This document shows, one piece after another, positions 8,074 to 16,329 of a stretch of 64,000 nt of DNA (position 1 is the stretch's first letter; every line of letters begins with the position of its first letter). Where the stretch lies: positions 1-64,000 of the forward strand of contig NZ_CANKWH010000007.1 of the NCBI RefSeq assembly GCF_947487305.1. Reading direction: 5' to 3'. The notes under the pieces were generated by a model. It searched no databases. It was not told the origin of the DNA and worked only from the letters and a program-made list of their open reading frames with translations. A program made the position numbers and the translations under genes. Source of the DNA: an uncultured Paracoccus sp. (GTDB taxonomy: Bacteria; Pseudomonadota; Alphaproteobacteria; Rhodobacterales; Rhodobacteraceae).

Positions 8074-8096
8074 TACCCGACTAATCTTGTCAGGTT
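8074..8096. promoter_or_regulatory. Candidate iron-responsive operator upstream of hemP
   Basis: ACCCGAC (8075-8081) and GTCAGGT (8089-8095) form a near-perfect inverted repeat (6 of 7) around a 7-bp AT-rich centre. TACCCGACT also occurs as a direct repeat at 8051-8059, 23 bp away. The site lies about 45 bp before hemP, an iron/haem gene. The Iron-Rhodo-box type of operator known in Rhodobacterales is a likely identity, but I am recalling its consensus only loosely. Confidence 0.45.
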
Positions 8097-8141
8097 GTGG
8101 TCAGGCCCAATGTCACGCCCTCACTCACGAAGGACAGAATC

Positions 8142-8318
8142 ATGACCGCGACCCGCCCTGCCGAGTTTTCCCGCCCCGGCGTCTCCGTGCTGAGCCGTCT
8201 GCCCGCGCATGATGCCGAGCTGCTGACTGCCGGCGGCAATCAGGCACTGATCGTGTTGAAGGATCAGGTCTATCAGCTGCGGATCACCCGGGCGGGCAAA
8301 CTGATCCTGACAAAGTAA
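8142..8318 (+). CDS. hemP: Hemin uptake protein HemP
   Basis: 58-aa basic protein ending in the family hallmark Y-x-L-R-I-T-R-x-G-K-L-I-L-T-K. HemP (HmuP-like) proteins are small regulators or accessory factors of haem uptake. The start at 8142 (MTATRPAEF) is preferred over an upstream in-frame GTG because family members are about 55-65 aa. No haem transporter genes are adjacent, so here it stands alone, downstream of a candidate iron-responsive dyad. Confidence 0.85.
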   Translation: MTATRPAEFSRPGVSVLSRLPAHDAELLTAGGNQALIVLKDQVYQLRITRAGKLILTK

Positions 8319-8321
8319 GGC

Positions 8322-9965
8322 TCAGCCGCGCGGTGCGCGCGGCTTGCCACCACCGGGACGGCCGCCGCCGGGTTTTCCACCACCGGGACGCGGCCCCTTG
8401 CCCGCAGCCGGTCGGCCTTTCCCGCCGGCCGGGCCGCCCGAGAAGCCGCCCTTGCGCGGACCACCGGAGTTGAAACCATCGCCACGCGGCTTGAAACCAC
8501 CCTCGCCGCGGGGTTTGAACCCCTCACCGCGCGGCTTGAAGTCTCCCTCGCCACGCGGTTTGAAACCGCCTTCACCGCGAGATTTGAACCCACCTTCGCC
8601 ACGCGGCTTGAACCCACCCTCACCACGGGGCTTGAAGCCGTCATCGCTGCGGTCGCGTTTCACCCAGGGTTTCTTGTCGCCATCCTCGCGCCGGGCGAAC
8701 GGCTTGCGGTCGCCCTCTTCGCGCTTGGCCCAAGGCTTGCGGTCGCCATCCTCACGCTTCGCCCAAGGCTTGCGGTCACCATCTTCACGCCGGGCAAACG
8801 GCTTGCGATCACCCTCTTCACGTTTGGCCCAAGGCTTCCGGTCGCCGTCTTCACGCCGCGCAAACGGTTTCCGGTCGCCATCCTCGCGCCGGGCGAACGG
8901 TTTGCGGTCACCATCCTCGCGCTTGGCCCAGGGCTTGCGGTCGCCGTCCTCACGCCGCGCAAACGGTTTCCGATCACCGTCCTCACGCTTGGCCCAGGGC
9001 TTGCGGTCACCGTCCTCACGCCGGGCGAACGGCTTGCCGCCGTCGCGGCGCTCGCCCCGGTCGTCGTTGCGGCCAAAGGGTTTGCGCTCGCCATCGGGCT
9101 TGCCGAAGCGCGGCTTGTGCTCTCCATCCGCAGCGGACCGGCGCGGGCCGGACTCGGCACCACGGGAACGGAAGTCGCGCGGCTTCTCGTCCTCGGTCTC
9201 ACCGGTCAGAAGCCCGCCCAGCTGGTCGCGCAGCACCTTGCGCTTCACCTCGCGGACCTCGTTCTCCTCCATGCCGGTCAGCTTGAAAGGGCCATAGCCG
9301 ATGCGGATCAGCCGGTTCACCTGCAGGCCGATATGGGTCATGGCGCGGCGGATCTCGCGGTTGCGGCCCTCGCGGATGCCGACGGTCAGCCAGGCATTCG
9401 CGCCCTGCTGGCTGTCGAGACGCACCTCCATCGGCTGGAAATCCTCGCCATCGATGGTGACGCCCCGGCGCAGCGGGTCAAAGGTCAGGTCGGTCGGCGT
9501 GCCGTTCACCCGCACGCGGTAGCGGCGCAGCCAGCCGGTCGCCGGCAGTTCCAGCCGCCGCTTCAGCTCGCCATCATTGGTCAGAAGCAGCAGCCCTTCC
9601 GAATTCAGGTCCAGCCGTCCGACGGTCATCACCCGGGGCAGATCGCGGGGCAGAGCGTCGAAGATCGTCTGCCGGCCCTTCTCGTCGGCTTCCGACGTGA
9701 CCAGCCCGACCGGCTTGTAATACATCCAGAGCCGCGTTTCCTGCGGCGCGTCCAGAGGTTTGCCATCAACGGTAATGCGGTCGGTGGGACGCACGTCCAG
9801 CGCGGGCGAGGTGATCTTCTCGCCGTTCACCGTCACCCGGCCCTCGAGGATGATCCGCTCGGCATCGCGGCGGCTGGCCACGCCGGCGCGGGCGATGACC
9901 TTGGCGATGCGGTCCACATCGGCGGGTTTTTCGGAATTGGTGTCGGGGGTGTGGTCGTCGGTCAT
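8322..9965 (-). CDS. rluB: 23S rRNA pseudouridine synthase RluB-like with long repetitive tail
   Basis: 547 aa. Residues about 18-65 form an S4 RNA-binding domain. The RsuA/RluB/E/F catalytic domain follows to about 250, with the active-site aspartate in GRLDLNSEGLL (D119). Core family members stop near residue 250. The remaining 290 residues are low-complexity: about eleven tandem 11-residue units of the type REDGDRKPWAK/REDGDRKPFAR, then eight or so FKPRGEGG-type units, then a GGKPGGGRPGG end. The tail is strongly basic and predicted disordered, like RGG tails that bind RNA. The enzyme should modify a uridine in the 23S peptidyl-transferase region (U2605 in E. coli). The gene faces hemP with only 3 bp between the two stops. 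Confidence 0.88.
   Translation of the reverse strand: MTDDHTPDTNSEKPADVDRIAKVIARAGVASRRDAERIILEGRVTVNGEKITSPALDVRPTDRITVDGKPLDAPQETRLWMYYKPVGLVTSEADEKGRQTIFDALPRDLPRVMTVGRLDLNSEGLLLLTNDGELKRRLELPATGWLRRYRVRVNGTPTDLTFDPLRRGVTIDGEDFQPMEVRLDSQQGANAWLTVGIREGRNREIRRAMTHIGLQVNRLIRIGYGPFKLTGMEENEVREVKRKVLRDQLGGLLTGETEDEKPRDFRSRGAESGPRRSAADGEHKPRFGKPDGERKPFGRNDDRGERRDGGKPFARREDGDRKPWAKREDGDRKPFARREDGDRKPWAKREDGDRKPFARREDGDRKPFARREDGDRKPWAKREEGDRKPFARREDGDRKPWAKREDGDRKPWAKREEGDRKPFARREDGDKKPWVKRDRSDDGFKPRGEGGFKPRGEGGFKSRGEGGFKPRGEGDFKPRGEGFKPRGEGGFKPRGDGFNSGGPRKGGFSGGPAGGKGRPAAGKGPRPGGGKPGGGRPGGGKPRAPRG
8664..9026 (-). repeat. Tandem 33-bp coding repeat in rluB tail
   Basis: About eleven consecutive 33-bp units encode [RE][E/D]GDRKP-[W/F]-A-[K/R]. 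Units alternate between the PWAK and PFAR types, and silent third-base changes show the array is not freshly duplicated. A second, shorter array of 24-27-bp units (FKPRGEGG) lies at about 8460-8645. Confidence 0.8.
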
Positions 9966-10119
9966 GGCGATCTCTCCTGCGCATCACTGCGATGGTTTTG
10001 GTTAAGCTGGCGGTCATACGCCTCAGGATGGCGAAAGGGAAGCGGATTGCGCGTCGCAGGGGGCCGCGTCACGTCACGGGCATCTTGCGGCGCGCGCTCG
10101 CTCGGGCCAGAACACGCCC

Positions 10120-10572
10120 ATGCACCGCTTTACCTCGCATATGGATCAGGCCCTGGCCGAGGCCCGCGCCGCCGCGCTGCGCGGCGAGGTGCCGGTGGGT
10201 GCGGTGCTGGTCGATCCCTCGGGCCGGGTGGTGGCCGCCGATGGTAACCGCACGCGTCAGCTGTCGGACCCCACCGCCCATGCCGAGGTCCAGGTCATCC
10301 GCGCCGCCTGCCGCGCCGCCGGTTCGCAGCGCCTGCCCGGCCATGCGCTGTGGGTGACGCTGGAGCCCTGCCCGATGTGCGCCGCCGCCATCTCGGCCGC
10401 GCGGATCGAACTGCTTTACTATGGCGCCGACGACCCGCGCATGGGCGGCGTTGCCCATGGCGCGCGGGTCTTTGACCATCCGCAATGCCACCACCTACCG
10501 CAGGTCTATGACGGCATCAACGCGGGCGATTCGCGGGCGCTGTTGCAGGCCTTCTTCGCCGAGCGGCGTTAG
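10120..10572 (+). CDS. tadA: tRNA-specific adenosine deaminase TadA
   Basis: 150 aa, zinc-dependent deaminase fold. The zinc/proton-shuttle motif HAE is at 54-56 and PCPMC at 83-87. TadA converts A34 to inosine in tRNA-Arg(ACG) and is essential. Length and motif spacing match bacterial TadA rather than cytidine deaminase or guanine deaminase. It is transcribed divergently from rluB, another RNA-modification gene. Confidence 0.93.
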   Translation: MHRFTSHMDQALAEARAAALRGEVPVGAVLVDPSGRVVAADGNRTRQLSDPTAHAEVQVIRAACRAAGSQRLPGHALWVTLEPCPMCAAAISAARIELLYYGADDPRMGGVAHGARVFDHPQCHHLPQVYDGINAGDSRALLQAFFAERR

Positions 10573-10653
10573 ATCAGACCAGGGCGGGCGGCTTTACATC
10601 GCGCCACGCCCGCCTAATCTGCAAGGCAGGCAAGGCCGAGGAGGAGTTTTCCG

Positions 10654-11169
10654 ATGCCAATACCCGTCAGCCTGACCGTAGACGGCAAGCCCGTCACGCT
10701 GTCGCTGGACCCGCGCGTCACCATCCTCGACGCGCTGCGCGATCATCTGGGGAATTTCTCGGCCAAGAAGGGCTGCGATCACGGGCAATGCGGGGCCTGC
10801 ACGGTGCTGATCAATGGTCGCCGGGTGCTGTCCTGCCTGACCCTCGCCGTCTCGCAGGACGGGGCCGAAGTTACCACGGCGGCGGGGCTGGGCCTGCCGG
10901 GCGACCTGCACCCGATGCAGCAGGCATTCATCGACCATGACGGGCTGCAATGCGGCTATTGCACCCCGGGGCAGATATGTTCCGCTGTTGGCATGTTGGC
11001 CGAGGCGCGCGAGGGGATGGCCAGCCATGTCACCGCCGATCTGAGCGCCCCGGTCAGCCTGACCGATGACGAGATCCGCGAGCGCATGTCGGGCAATCTC
11101 TGCCGCTGCGGTGCCTATGCCAACATCCTGACTGCGATCCGCGAAGTCGCCGGGGCGGACAGATCATGA
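10654..11169 (+). CDS. Aldehyde oxidoreductase-type iron-sulfur subunit (PaoA-like)
   Basis: 171-aa small subunit of a xanthine dehydrogenase-family molybdoenzyme. The plant-type [2Fe-2S] site uses C41, C46, C49 and C61 (GCDHGQCGACT then C). The second [2Fe-2S] site uses C100/C103 (CGYC) and C150/C152 (CRC). E. coli PaoA has a long Tat leader, but this protein starts directly at the ferredoxin fold, so the complex should be cytoplasmic. The stop overlaps the next start by 4 bp (ATGA). It passes electrons from the molybdenum centre to the FAD subunit. Confidence 0.9.
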   Translation: MPIPVSLTVDGKPVTLSLDPRVTILDALRDHLGNFSAKKGCDHGQCGACTVLINGRRVLSCLTLAVSQDGAEVTTAAGLGLPGDLHPMQQAFIDHDGLQCGYCTPGQICSAVGMLAEAREGMASHVTADLSAPVSLTDDEIRERMSGNLCRCGAYANILTAIREVAGADRS

Positions 11170-12176
11170 CCCCGTTCGCTTACACCCGCGCGCAAGACCC
11201 CGCCGATGCCCTTGCCCAGCTGACCCCGGGCAGTCATTTCCTCGCCGGCGGCACCAATCTTCTGGACCTGATGAAGCTGGGCATCGCCCGACCGGCGCAG
11301 CTTGTCGACATCAACCGCCTGCCGCTCGACCGGATCGAGGAAACCGGCGCGGGCGGCCTCAGGATCGGCGCCATGGTCCGCAACAGCGATCTGGCCTCCC
11401 ATCCGCTGATCCGGGCGCGTTATCCCTTCGTGGCGCAGGCGCTGCTCGCGGGGGCTTCGGGGCAGTTGCGCAACATGGCCTCGACCGGCGGCAATCTGAT
11501 GCAGCGGGTGCGCTGCGTCTATTTCCAGGACCTGACCACGCCCTGCAACAAGCGCGATCCCGGCAGCGGCTGCCCGGCGCGCGAGGGGTTCGGGCGCTAC
11601 AACGCGATCTTTGACACCGATGGCGACTGCATCGCAGCCCACCCCTCCGACCTCTGCGTGCCGCTGGCGGCGCTGGAGGCGGTGGTGGTGGTGCAGGGTC
11701 ATGCGGGAGAGCGGCGGATTCCCTTTGCGGATTTCCACCGGCTGGCCGGCGACACGCCCGAGCGCGACAGCACTCTCGCCGAGGACGAGTTGATCCTTGC
11801 CGTCGAACTGCCCGCCCTGCCCTTCGCCGCCCGCTCGCACTATCGCAAGATCCGCGAACGCGCCTCTTATGCCTTCGCGCTGGTCTCGGTTGCGGCGGCG
11901 CTGGAGATGCGGGACGGGGTGGTGCAGGACGTCCGGCTGGCGCTTGGCGGCGTCTCGCACAGGCCGCACCGGGCGAAATTGGCCGAGGCGGCGCTGCGCG
12001 GGCAACCCGCGACACGGGAAAGCTTCCTTGCCGCCATCGAGGCGGAGCTGGCCCCGGCCCGGGTCACGGAAGCCAATGCCTACAAGCTGCCGATGCTGAG
12101 GAATGCGGTGGTGGCGGTGCTGGCCGATCTGGCCGGTCTTGGTGAAATCGGTCTTGGCGAAGGAGTCCGGCCATGA
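11166..12176 (+). CDS. FAD-binding subunit of molybdenum hydroxylase (PaoB-like, with extra Fe-S motif)
   Basis: 336 aa. The FAD-binding FLAGGTNLLD (25-34) and ASTGGNLMQR (105-114) loops are typical of CoxM/PaoB subunits. The insertion with C117, C127 and C136 (PCNKRDPGSGCPA) and further cysteines at 155 and 164 matches the additional [4Fe-4S] site described for E. coli PaoB, which ordinary xanthine dehydrogenase FAD subunits lack. The enzyme is therefore more likely a periplasmic-type aldehyde oxidase relative than a purine hydroxylase. ATGA overlaps join it to both neighbours. Confidence 0.9.
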   Translation: MTPFAYTRAQDPADALAQLTPGSHFLAGGTNLLDLMKLGIARPAQLVDINRLPLDRIEETGAGGLRIGAMVRNSDLASHPLIRARYPFVAQALLAGASGQLRNMASTGGNLMQRVRCVYFQDLTTPCNKRDPGSGCPAREGFGRYNAIFDTDGDCIAAHPSDLCVPLAALEAVVVVQGHAGERRIPFADFHRLAGDTPERDSTLAEDELILAVELPALPFAARSHYRKIRERASYAFALVSVAAALEMRDGVVQDVRLALGGVSHRPHRAKLAEAALRGQPATRESFLAAIEAELAPARVTEANAYKLPMLRNAVVAVLADLAGLGEIGLGEGVRP

Positions 12177-14293
12177 ACCGCCCCAATGATCCGCAATCGG
12201 TCGGCGCGCCCCGCCGCCGGGTCGAAGGCCCGCTGAAGGTCAGCGGCACGGCGCCTTATGCCTATGAACATCCCTCAGCGAACCCGGCCTATCTCTGGCC
12301 ACTGACCGCGCCGGTCGCGCGGGGCGAGATCGCCGAGATCGACAGCAGCGAGGCCGAGGCGCTGCCCGGCGTCCTGCTGGTGATGACCCATCTGAACGCG
12401 CCCCGGCTGTGGCTTGGGAATGATGCCTCGCTGAAGATCCTGCAATCGCCCGAGATCGCCCATCACGGCCAGTTCATCGGCGCGGTCGTGGCCGCGGATG
12501 CCAACACCGCGCGGCAGGCGGCCGACCTGGTTCGCGTCTCGATCACCCCCGCGTCTTTCGAGGCCACGTTCCACCCGGACGGCACGGGTTCCACCGTCCC
12601 CCGCAAGGTCGGCGGCAGCCCCGGCGAGATGACGCGCGGCGATCTGGGCGCGGCAGAGGCGGCGGCACTGCATCGCGTGGATCAGGCCTACAGCCATCCG
12701 ATCCATCACCATAATCCGCTGGAACCCCATGCCCTGATCGCGCAATGGCGCGATGACCGCAGCCTTGACCCGCGCAAATGCAGGCTGACCATATGGGACG
12801 CCAATCAGGGCGTCCTGCCCTCGCAGGCCTATCTGCCGCCGCTCTTCGGCATCCTGCCGAACCAGTTGCGGATCATCGCGCCCTATACCGGCGGCGGTTT
12901 TGGCGGCAAGGGGCTGCCCTTGCCGCATGTCGTGCTGACCATCCTTGCCGCCAAGATGCTGCGCGGGCGGCCGGTGAAATACGCCATGACCCGGCGGCAG
13001 ATGTTCGCGACAACCGGCCACCGGCCCGAAAGCGCCAACCATATCCGCCTGACCGCCGATGCCGAGGGCAGGCTTCTGGGCATCGAGCATGAGGTAACGG
13101 CCCCCACCGCCCGGCTGAAGACCTATATCGATGCCTCGGCGGGCAGTTCGAAATCCTTCTATGCCGCGCCGGCCTGCCGCACGCTCTACCGCAGCCAGAC
13201 ACTGGACATCGCGCCCGCGACCTTCATGCGCGGACCGGGCGAATTCACCGGCATGTTCGCGCTGGAAACCGCGATGGACGAGCTGGCCCATGCCTGCGGG
13301 CTGGACCCGATCGAGCTCAGGCTGCGCAACGAACCCGAGACCGACCCGGCAAGCGGCAAGCCGTTCAGCACCCGCAACCTGACGGCCTGCTATGCCGAGG
13401 GCGCGGCTGCCTTTGGCTGGTCGGCGCGGCAGGCGAAGCCCGGCCAGCGGCGCGAGGGCGAATGGCTGATCGGGCTTGGCATGGCGGCGGCGGTGTTTCC
13501 GCATGTCTACATGCTGCCGACCCGCTGCCGCATCCGCTTCAAGGGCGGGCGGTATCAGGTCTCGCTGGGGGCCAGCGATATCGGCACCGGCGCCTGGACC
13601 ATCCTGCCGCAGATCGCCGCCGATGCGCTGGCGGTGCCGATCGAGCAGATCGCGCTGGAGATCGGGCGCACCGGCCTCAGCCTCGCCATGGTCGCGGGCG
13701 GCAGCGCCGGCACCTACAGCTGGGGCGGCGCGATCATCCGGGCGGCCGAGAAGTTCCGCGCCAAGCATGGCGAGGCCCCGACAGAGGGCGCGCAGGTCGT
13801 GGCCGGAGGCGGCCCGCCCAAGGGCTACAAGAACTATTCGATGCACGCCTATGGCGCGCATTTCGCCGAGGCTCGGGTGAATGCGGTCACGGGCGAGGTG
13901 CGGGTGCCACGGATGCTGGGCGCCTATGCCGCCGGGCAGATCATCAACCCGATCACCGCGCGCTCGCAGATGATCGGCGGCATGACCATGGGCATCTCGG
14001 CTGCGCTCTTCGAGGAAAGCGTGCTCGATCCGCGTTTCGGCCATGTGGTGAATGCCGATTTCGCTGGCTATCACATCGCCTCCCATGCCGATATCGGCCA
14101 GCTCGACGCCATCTGGATCGACGAATTCGATCCCTGGTTCGGGCCGACCGGCGCCAAGGGCATCGGCGAGATCGGCATCGTGGGCGTGCCGGCCGCGATC
14201 GGCAATGCGATCTTCAACGCCACCGGCATCCGGTTGCGCGACATGCCCTTCACGCCCGACAAGCTGTTGATGTCCGGAGCGCTGACCCCATGA
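12173..14293 (+). CDS. Molybdopterin-binding large subunit of aldehyde oxidoreductase (PaoC-like)
   Basis: 706 aa, molybdenum hydroxylase large subunit. The cofactor-binding GGGFGGKG segment lies near residue 242, and the catalytic base is the glutamate in GAKGIGEIG (E666), conserved in this superfamily. In PaoABC-type enzymes the cofactor is molybdopterin cytosine dinucleotide; that is inferred here. No XdhC/PaoD-type maturation chaperone is encoded nearby. The substrate, probably aldehydes or N-heterocycles, is unknown. The last bases overlap the downstream dehydrogenase start. Confidence 0.92.
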   Translation: MNRPNDPQSVGAPRRRVEGPLKVSGTAPYAYEHPSANPAYLWPLTAPVARGEIAEIDSSEAEALPGVLLVMTHLNAPRLWLGNDASLKILQSPEIAHHGQFIGAVVAADANTARQAADLVRVSITPASFEATFHPDGTGSTVPRKVGGSPGEMTRGDLGAAEAAALHRVDQAYSHPIHHHNPLEPHALIAQWRDDRSLDPRKCRLTIWDANQGVLPSQAYLPPLFGILPNQLRIIAPYTGGGFGGKGLPLPHVVLTILAAKMLRGRPVKYAMTRRQMFATTGHRPESANHIRLTADAEGRLLGIEHEVTAPTARLKTYIDASAGSSKSFYAAPACRTLYRSQTLDIAPATFMRGPGEFTGMFALETAMDELAHACGLDPIELRLRNEPETDPASGKPFSTRNLTACYAEGAAAFGWSARQAKPGQRREGEWLIGLGMAAAVFPHVYMLPTRCRIRFKGGRYQVSLGASDIGTGAWTILPQIAADALAVPIEQIALEIGRTGLSLAMVAGGSAGTYSWGGAIIRAAEKFRAKHGEAPTEGAQVVAGGGPPKGYKNYSMHAYGAHFAEARVNAVTGEVRVPRMLGAYAAGQIINPITARSQMIGGMTMGISAALFEESVLDPRFGHVVNADFAGYHIASHADIGQLDAIWIDEFDPWFGPTGAKGIGEIGIVGVPAAIGNAIFNATGIRLRDMPFTPDKLLMSGALTP

Positions 14294-15132
14294 CCCTCAT
14301 CGCCCTGCCCGCCGCCGGTGCCATGGGTGCAGGTCTGGCCCGCATCCTGACCGCAGAGGGCGCCACCGTGCTGACCCGGACCGAAGGCCGCAGCGCCGCC
14401 ACCCGCCAACGCGCCGCTGATGCCGGCATGACCGAGGCCACGCTGGCCGAGATGGCAGCGGCCGAGCTGATCCTTTCGGTGGTGCCGCCAGCGATCGCCC
14501 GTGAGACAGCCGAGGCGTTGATGGAGGTGCTGCCGCCCGGCCATCGCCCGATCTATGCCGATCTGAACGCCATCAGCCCGGCGCGTATGGCGGAAATCGC
14601 GGGACTGGTTGAAGGCGCGGGGGCCCGGATCGTCGATGGCGGGATCATCGGGATGCCACCTGCGGCGGACGGCGCGAAGCCGCCGCTGATCTATCTCTCG
14701 GGCGAGGCGGATGACGCCGCCGCGATCATGTCGCGATACGGGCTACCTGTTCAGGTGATGTCCGGCGGCATCGGCGAAGCCTCGGCGCTGAAGATGTGCT
14801 ATGGCTCGATGACCAAGGGTCTGACCGGGCTGATGGCTGCGATGTTCCTCGCCGCCGAGCGCGCCGGGATCGGCGCGGCGCTTCACGCCGAATTGTCCCG
14901 CAGCCAGCCGCAGCTGCTGAAGCGGGCCGAGGGGGCGTTGCCCGACATGGTCCCCAAGGCCTATCGCTGGGTGAACGAGATGGAACAGATCGTCGATTTC
15001 CTTGGCCCCGACCGGCCGGAATCGCAAGTCTGGCAAGGGCTTGCCGGGCTTTACCAGATGATTGCCGATGACCGGCAGGGTGAGGCGGAGCAGATTGCCC
15101 GACTGCAGGCATTCCTAGACAGGGGGCGCTGA
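14290..15132 (+). CDS. NAD(P)-dependent dehydrogenase with phosphogluconate dehydrogenase-like C domain (DUF1932 type)
   Basis: 280 aa. A Rossmann domain opens with ALPAAGAMGAGL, where the first glycine of GxGxxG is replaced by alanine, so nucleotide binding may be altered. The helical C-terminal half contains GEASALKMCYGSMTKG (about 162-177), the conserved lysine helix of beta-hydroxyacid dehydrogenase relatives. The start overlaps the large-subunit stop by 4 bp (ATGA), placing it as fourth gene of the molybdoenzyme operon. It may act on the same catabolic intermediate series; this is inference. Confidence 0.8.
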   Translation: MTLIALPAAGAMGAGLARILTAEGATVLTRTEGRSAATRQRAADAGMTEATLAEMAAAELILSVVPPAIARETAEALMEVLPPGHRPIYADLNAISPARMAEIAGLVEGAGARIVDGGIIGMPPAADGAKPPLIYLSGEADDAAAIMSRYGLPVQVMSGGIGEASALKMCYGSMTKGLTGLMAAMFLAAERAGIGAALHAELSRSQPQLLKRAEGALPDMVPKAYRWVNEMEQIVDFLGPDRPESQVWQGLAGLYQMIADDRQGEAEQIARLQAFLDRGR

Positions 15133-15234
15133 TCACCCCGAGGTTGCGGTTGTCTTGCATTTTCAACTTCTTGCGGCGACCTGGCTACCGGGCTACCCTC
15201 GGCGAAATCAGCGGTGGTGATGTCGAGGGCAATG

Positions 15235-16164
15235 ATGAAGGGTATTTCGCGTAGAGATGGGCCGCGCCTGCCCATGACCAGGCGGCAGTTCTCGGCCACG
15301 GCGGTAGCGGCGGGTCTTGCTGCATCTGCCGGGCTGGCGCGTGCGCAGCAACCGCTGCCGATCCTGCGCATTGTCGAAACCGGCCACAGCCTGACCGACG
15401 GTGTCATCGAACCCCTGCGCGACATGATCAACGCCGCAGGAGGCCGGGGAACCGAGCTGGTGAAATCAACCATCCCCGGCAGCCCGATGCAATGGCGTTG
15501 GGAACACCCGGCCGACCCGGACATACTGCAGCCAGAAGTCATGGCCGGTTTCGACCTCGTGGTGAATACCGAACGGGTGCCGCTGTCGAACACGGCGCAA
15601 TGGCATGATTCCTCCGGCTATGCGCTGAAATTCTTCGACCACGCTTGGAAAAATGGTCGCGACGGCAAGGGCGCAGCCAGCATTCTCTATGCGACTTGGG
15701 TCGAGGTCACCAGTGGACCGGGCAACGAAAACCCGGACAAGGATCCCGATGCCGAGATCCCCTTCCGCGAGCGCCTGGACCGCGAGGCCGTAGGCTGGGA
15801 ACAGATCCTCGACCATGTGAACCAGAACCGCCCGCAGGGCTCGCCTGAAATGAAGCTGATCCCCGGAACCCGGATCATGGCGGCCGCCTTTGACGACATC
15901 GCCGCCGGAGCCGCGCCGGGCCTGACCGAGATGAAGCAGCTGTTCCACGACACCATCCACATCAACCTGCTGGGCAATTACATGATCGCGCTGGCGCATT
16001 TCGCGGTGATCTATAACCGCGATCCGCATGGGCTGCCGCATGGCGTGCCCAACAATGGCGGACCAAGCGCCGAACAGGCCGCCTGGATGCAGGATCTGGT
16101 CTGGCGCGTGGTGACAGCCGATCCCAAGGCCAGAACCGACGGCAGTGGCAAGCTGGATTACTGA
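15235..16164 (+). CDS. Tat-exported SGNH-hydrolase-like protein
   Basis: About 309 aa. A Tat-type leader, MTRRQFSATAVAAGLAAS ending ARA, begins at 15274. The start at 15235 was chosen for the GAGGG ribosome site just before it; starting at 15274 is possible. The mature N terminus has ETGHSLTDG, resembling block I (GDSL) of SGNH hydrolases, and the C terminus has HDTIHINLLGNY, resembling the D-x-x-H catalytic block. It would act in the periplasm, perhaps on an ester or polysaccharide. The serine/His assignment is by eye only. Confidence 0.6.
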   Translation: MKGISRRDGPRLPMTRRQFSATAVAAGLAASAGLARAQQPLPILRIVETGHSLTDGVIEPLRDMINAAGGRGTELVKSTIPGSPMQWRWEHPADPDILQPEVMAGFDLVVNTERVPLSNTAQWHDSSGYALKFFDHAWKNGRDGKGAASILYATWVEVTSGPGNENPDKDPDAEIPFRERLDREAVGWEQILDHVNQNRPQGSPEMKLIPGTRIMAAAFDDIAAGAAPGLTEMKQLFHDTIHINLLGNYMIALAHFAVIYNRDPHGLPHGVPNNGGPSAEQAAWMQDLVWRVVTADPKARTDGSGKLDY

Positions 16165-16329
16165 TCCCAATTCCTGATCTCCACGAACGAAATCCGCAGG
16201 GCGCCTTGCAGTCTCTGCAGGGTTGCCTCAGGCCCCCTTCTTCGCCAGACTGCACCAATCGGTCTTTGGGCTGGATGACCGCGTAGAGGAGCGCGCGCCA
16301 CCACCGCCGACCGGCAAAGGGAGGACAAC

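Noticed and set aside
8664..9026. Regular ~33-bp periodicity that could suggest a CRISPR array
   Set aside because: Units are contiguous without unique spacers and encode an in-frame peptide repeat.
8344..9297. Proline/serine-rich plus-strand frame opposite the rluB tail, resembling a repeat protein
   Set aside because: It mirrors the rluB 33-bp repeats; it has no start signal, and the rluB frame is continuous with a real enzyme.
12275..14086. 603-codon minus-strand open frame opposite the molybdoenzyme large subunit
   Set aside because: Antisense shadow of a clearly recognised gene; no ribosome site or protein motif.
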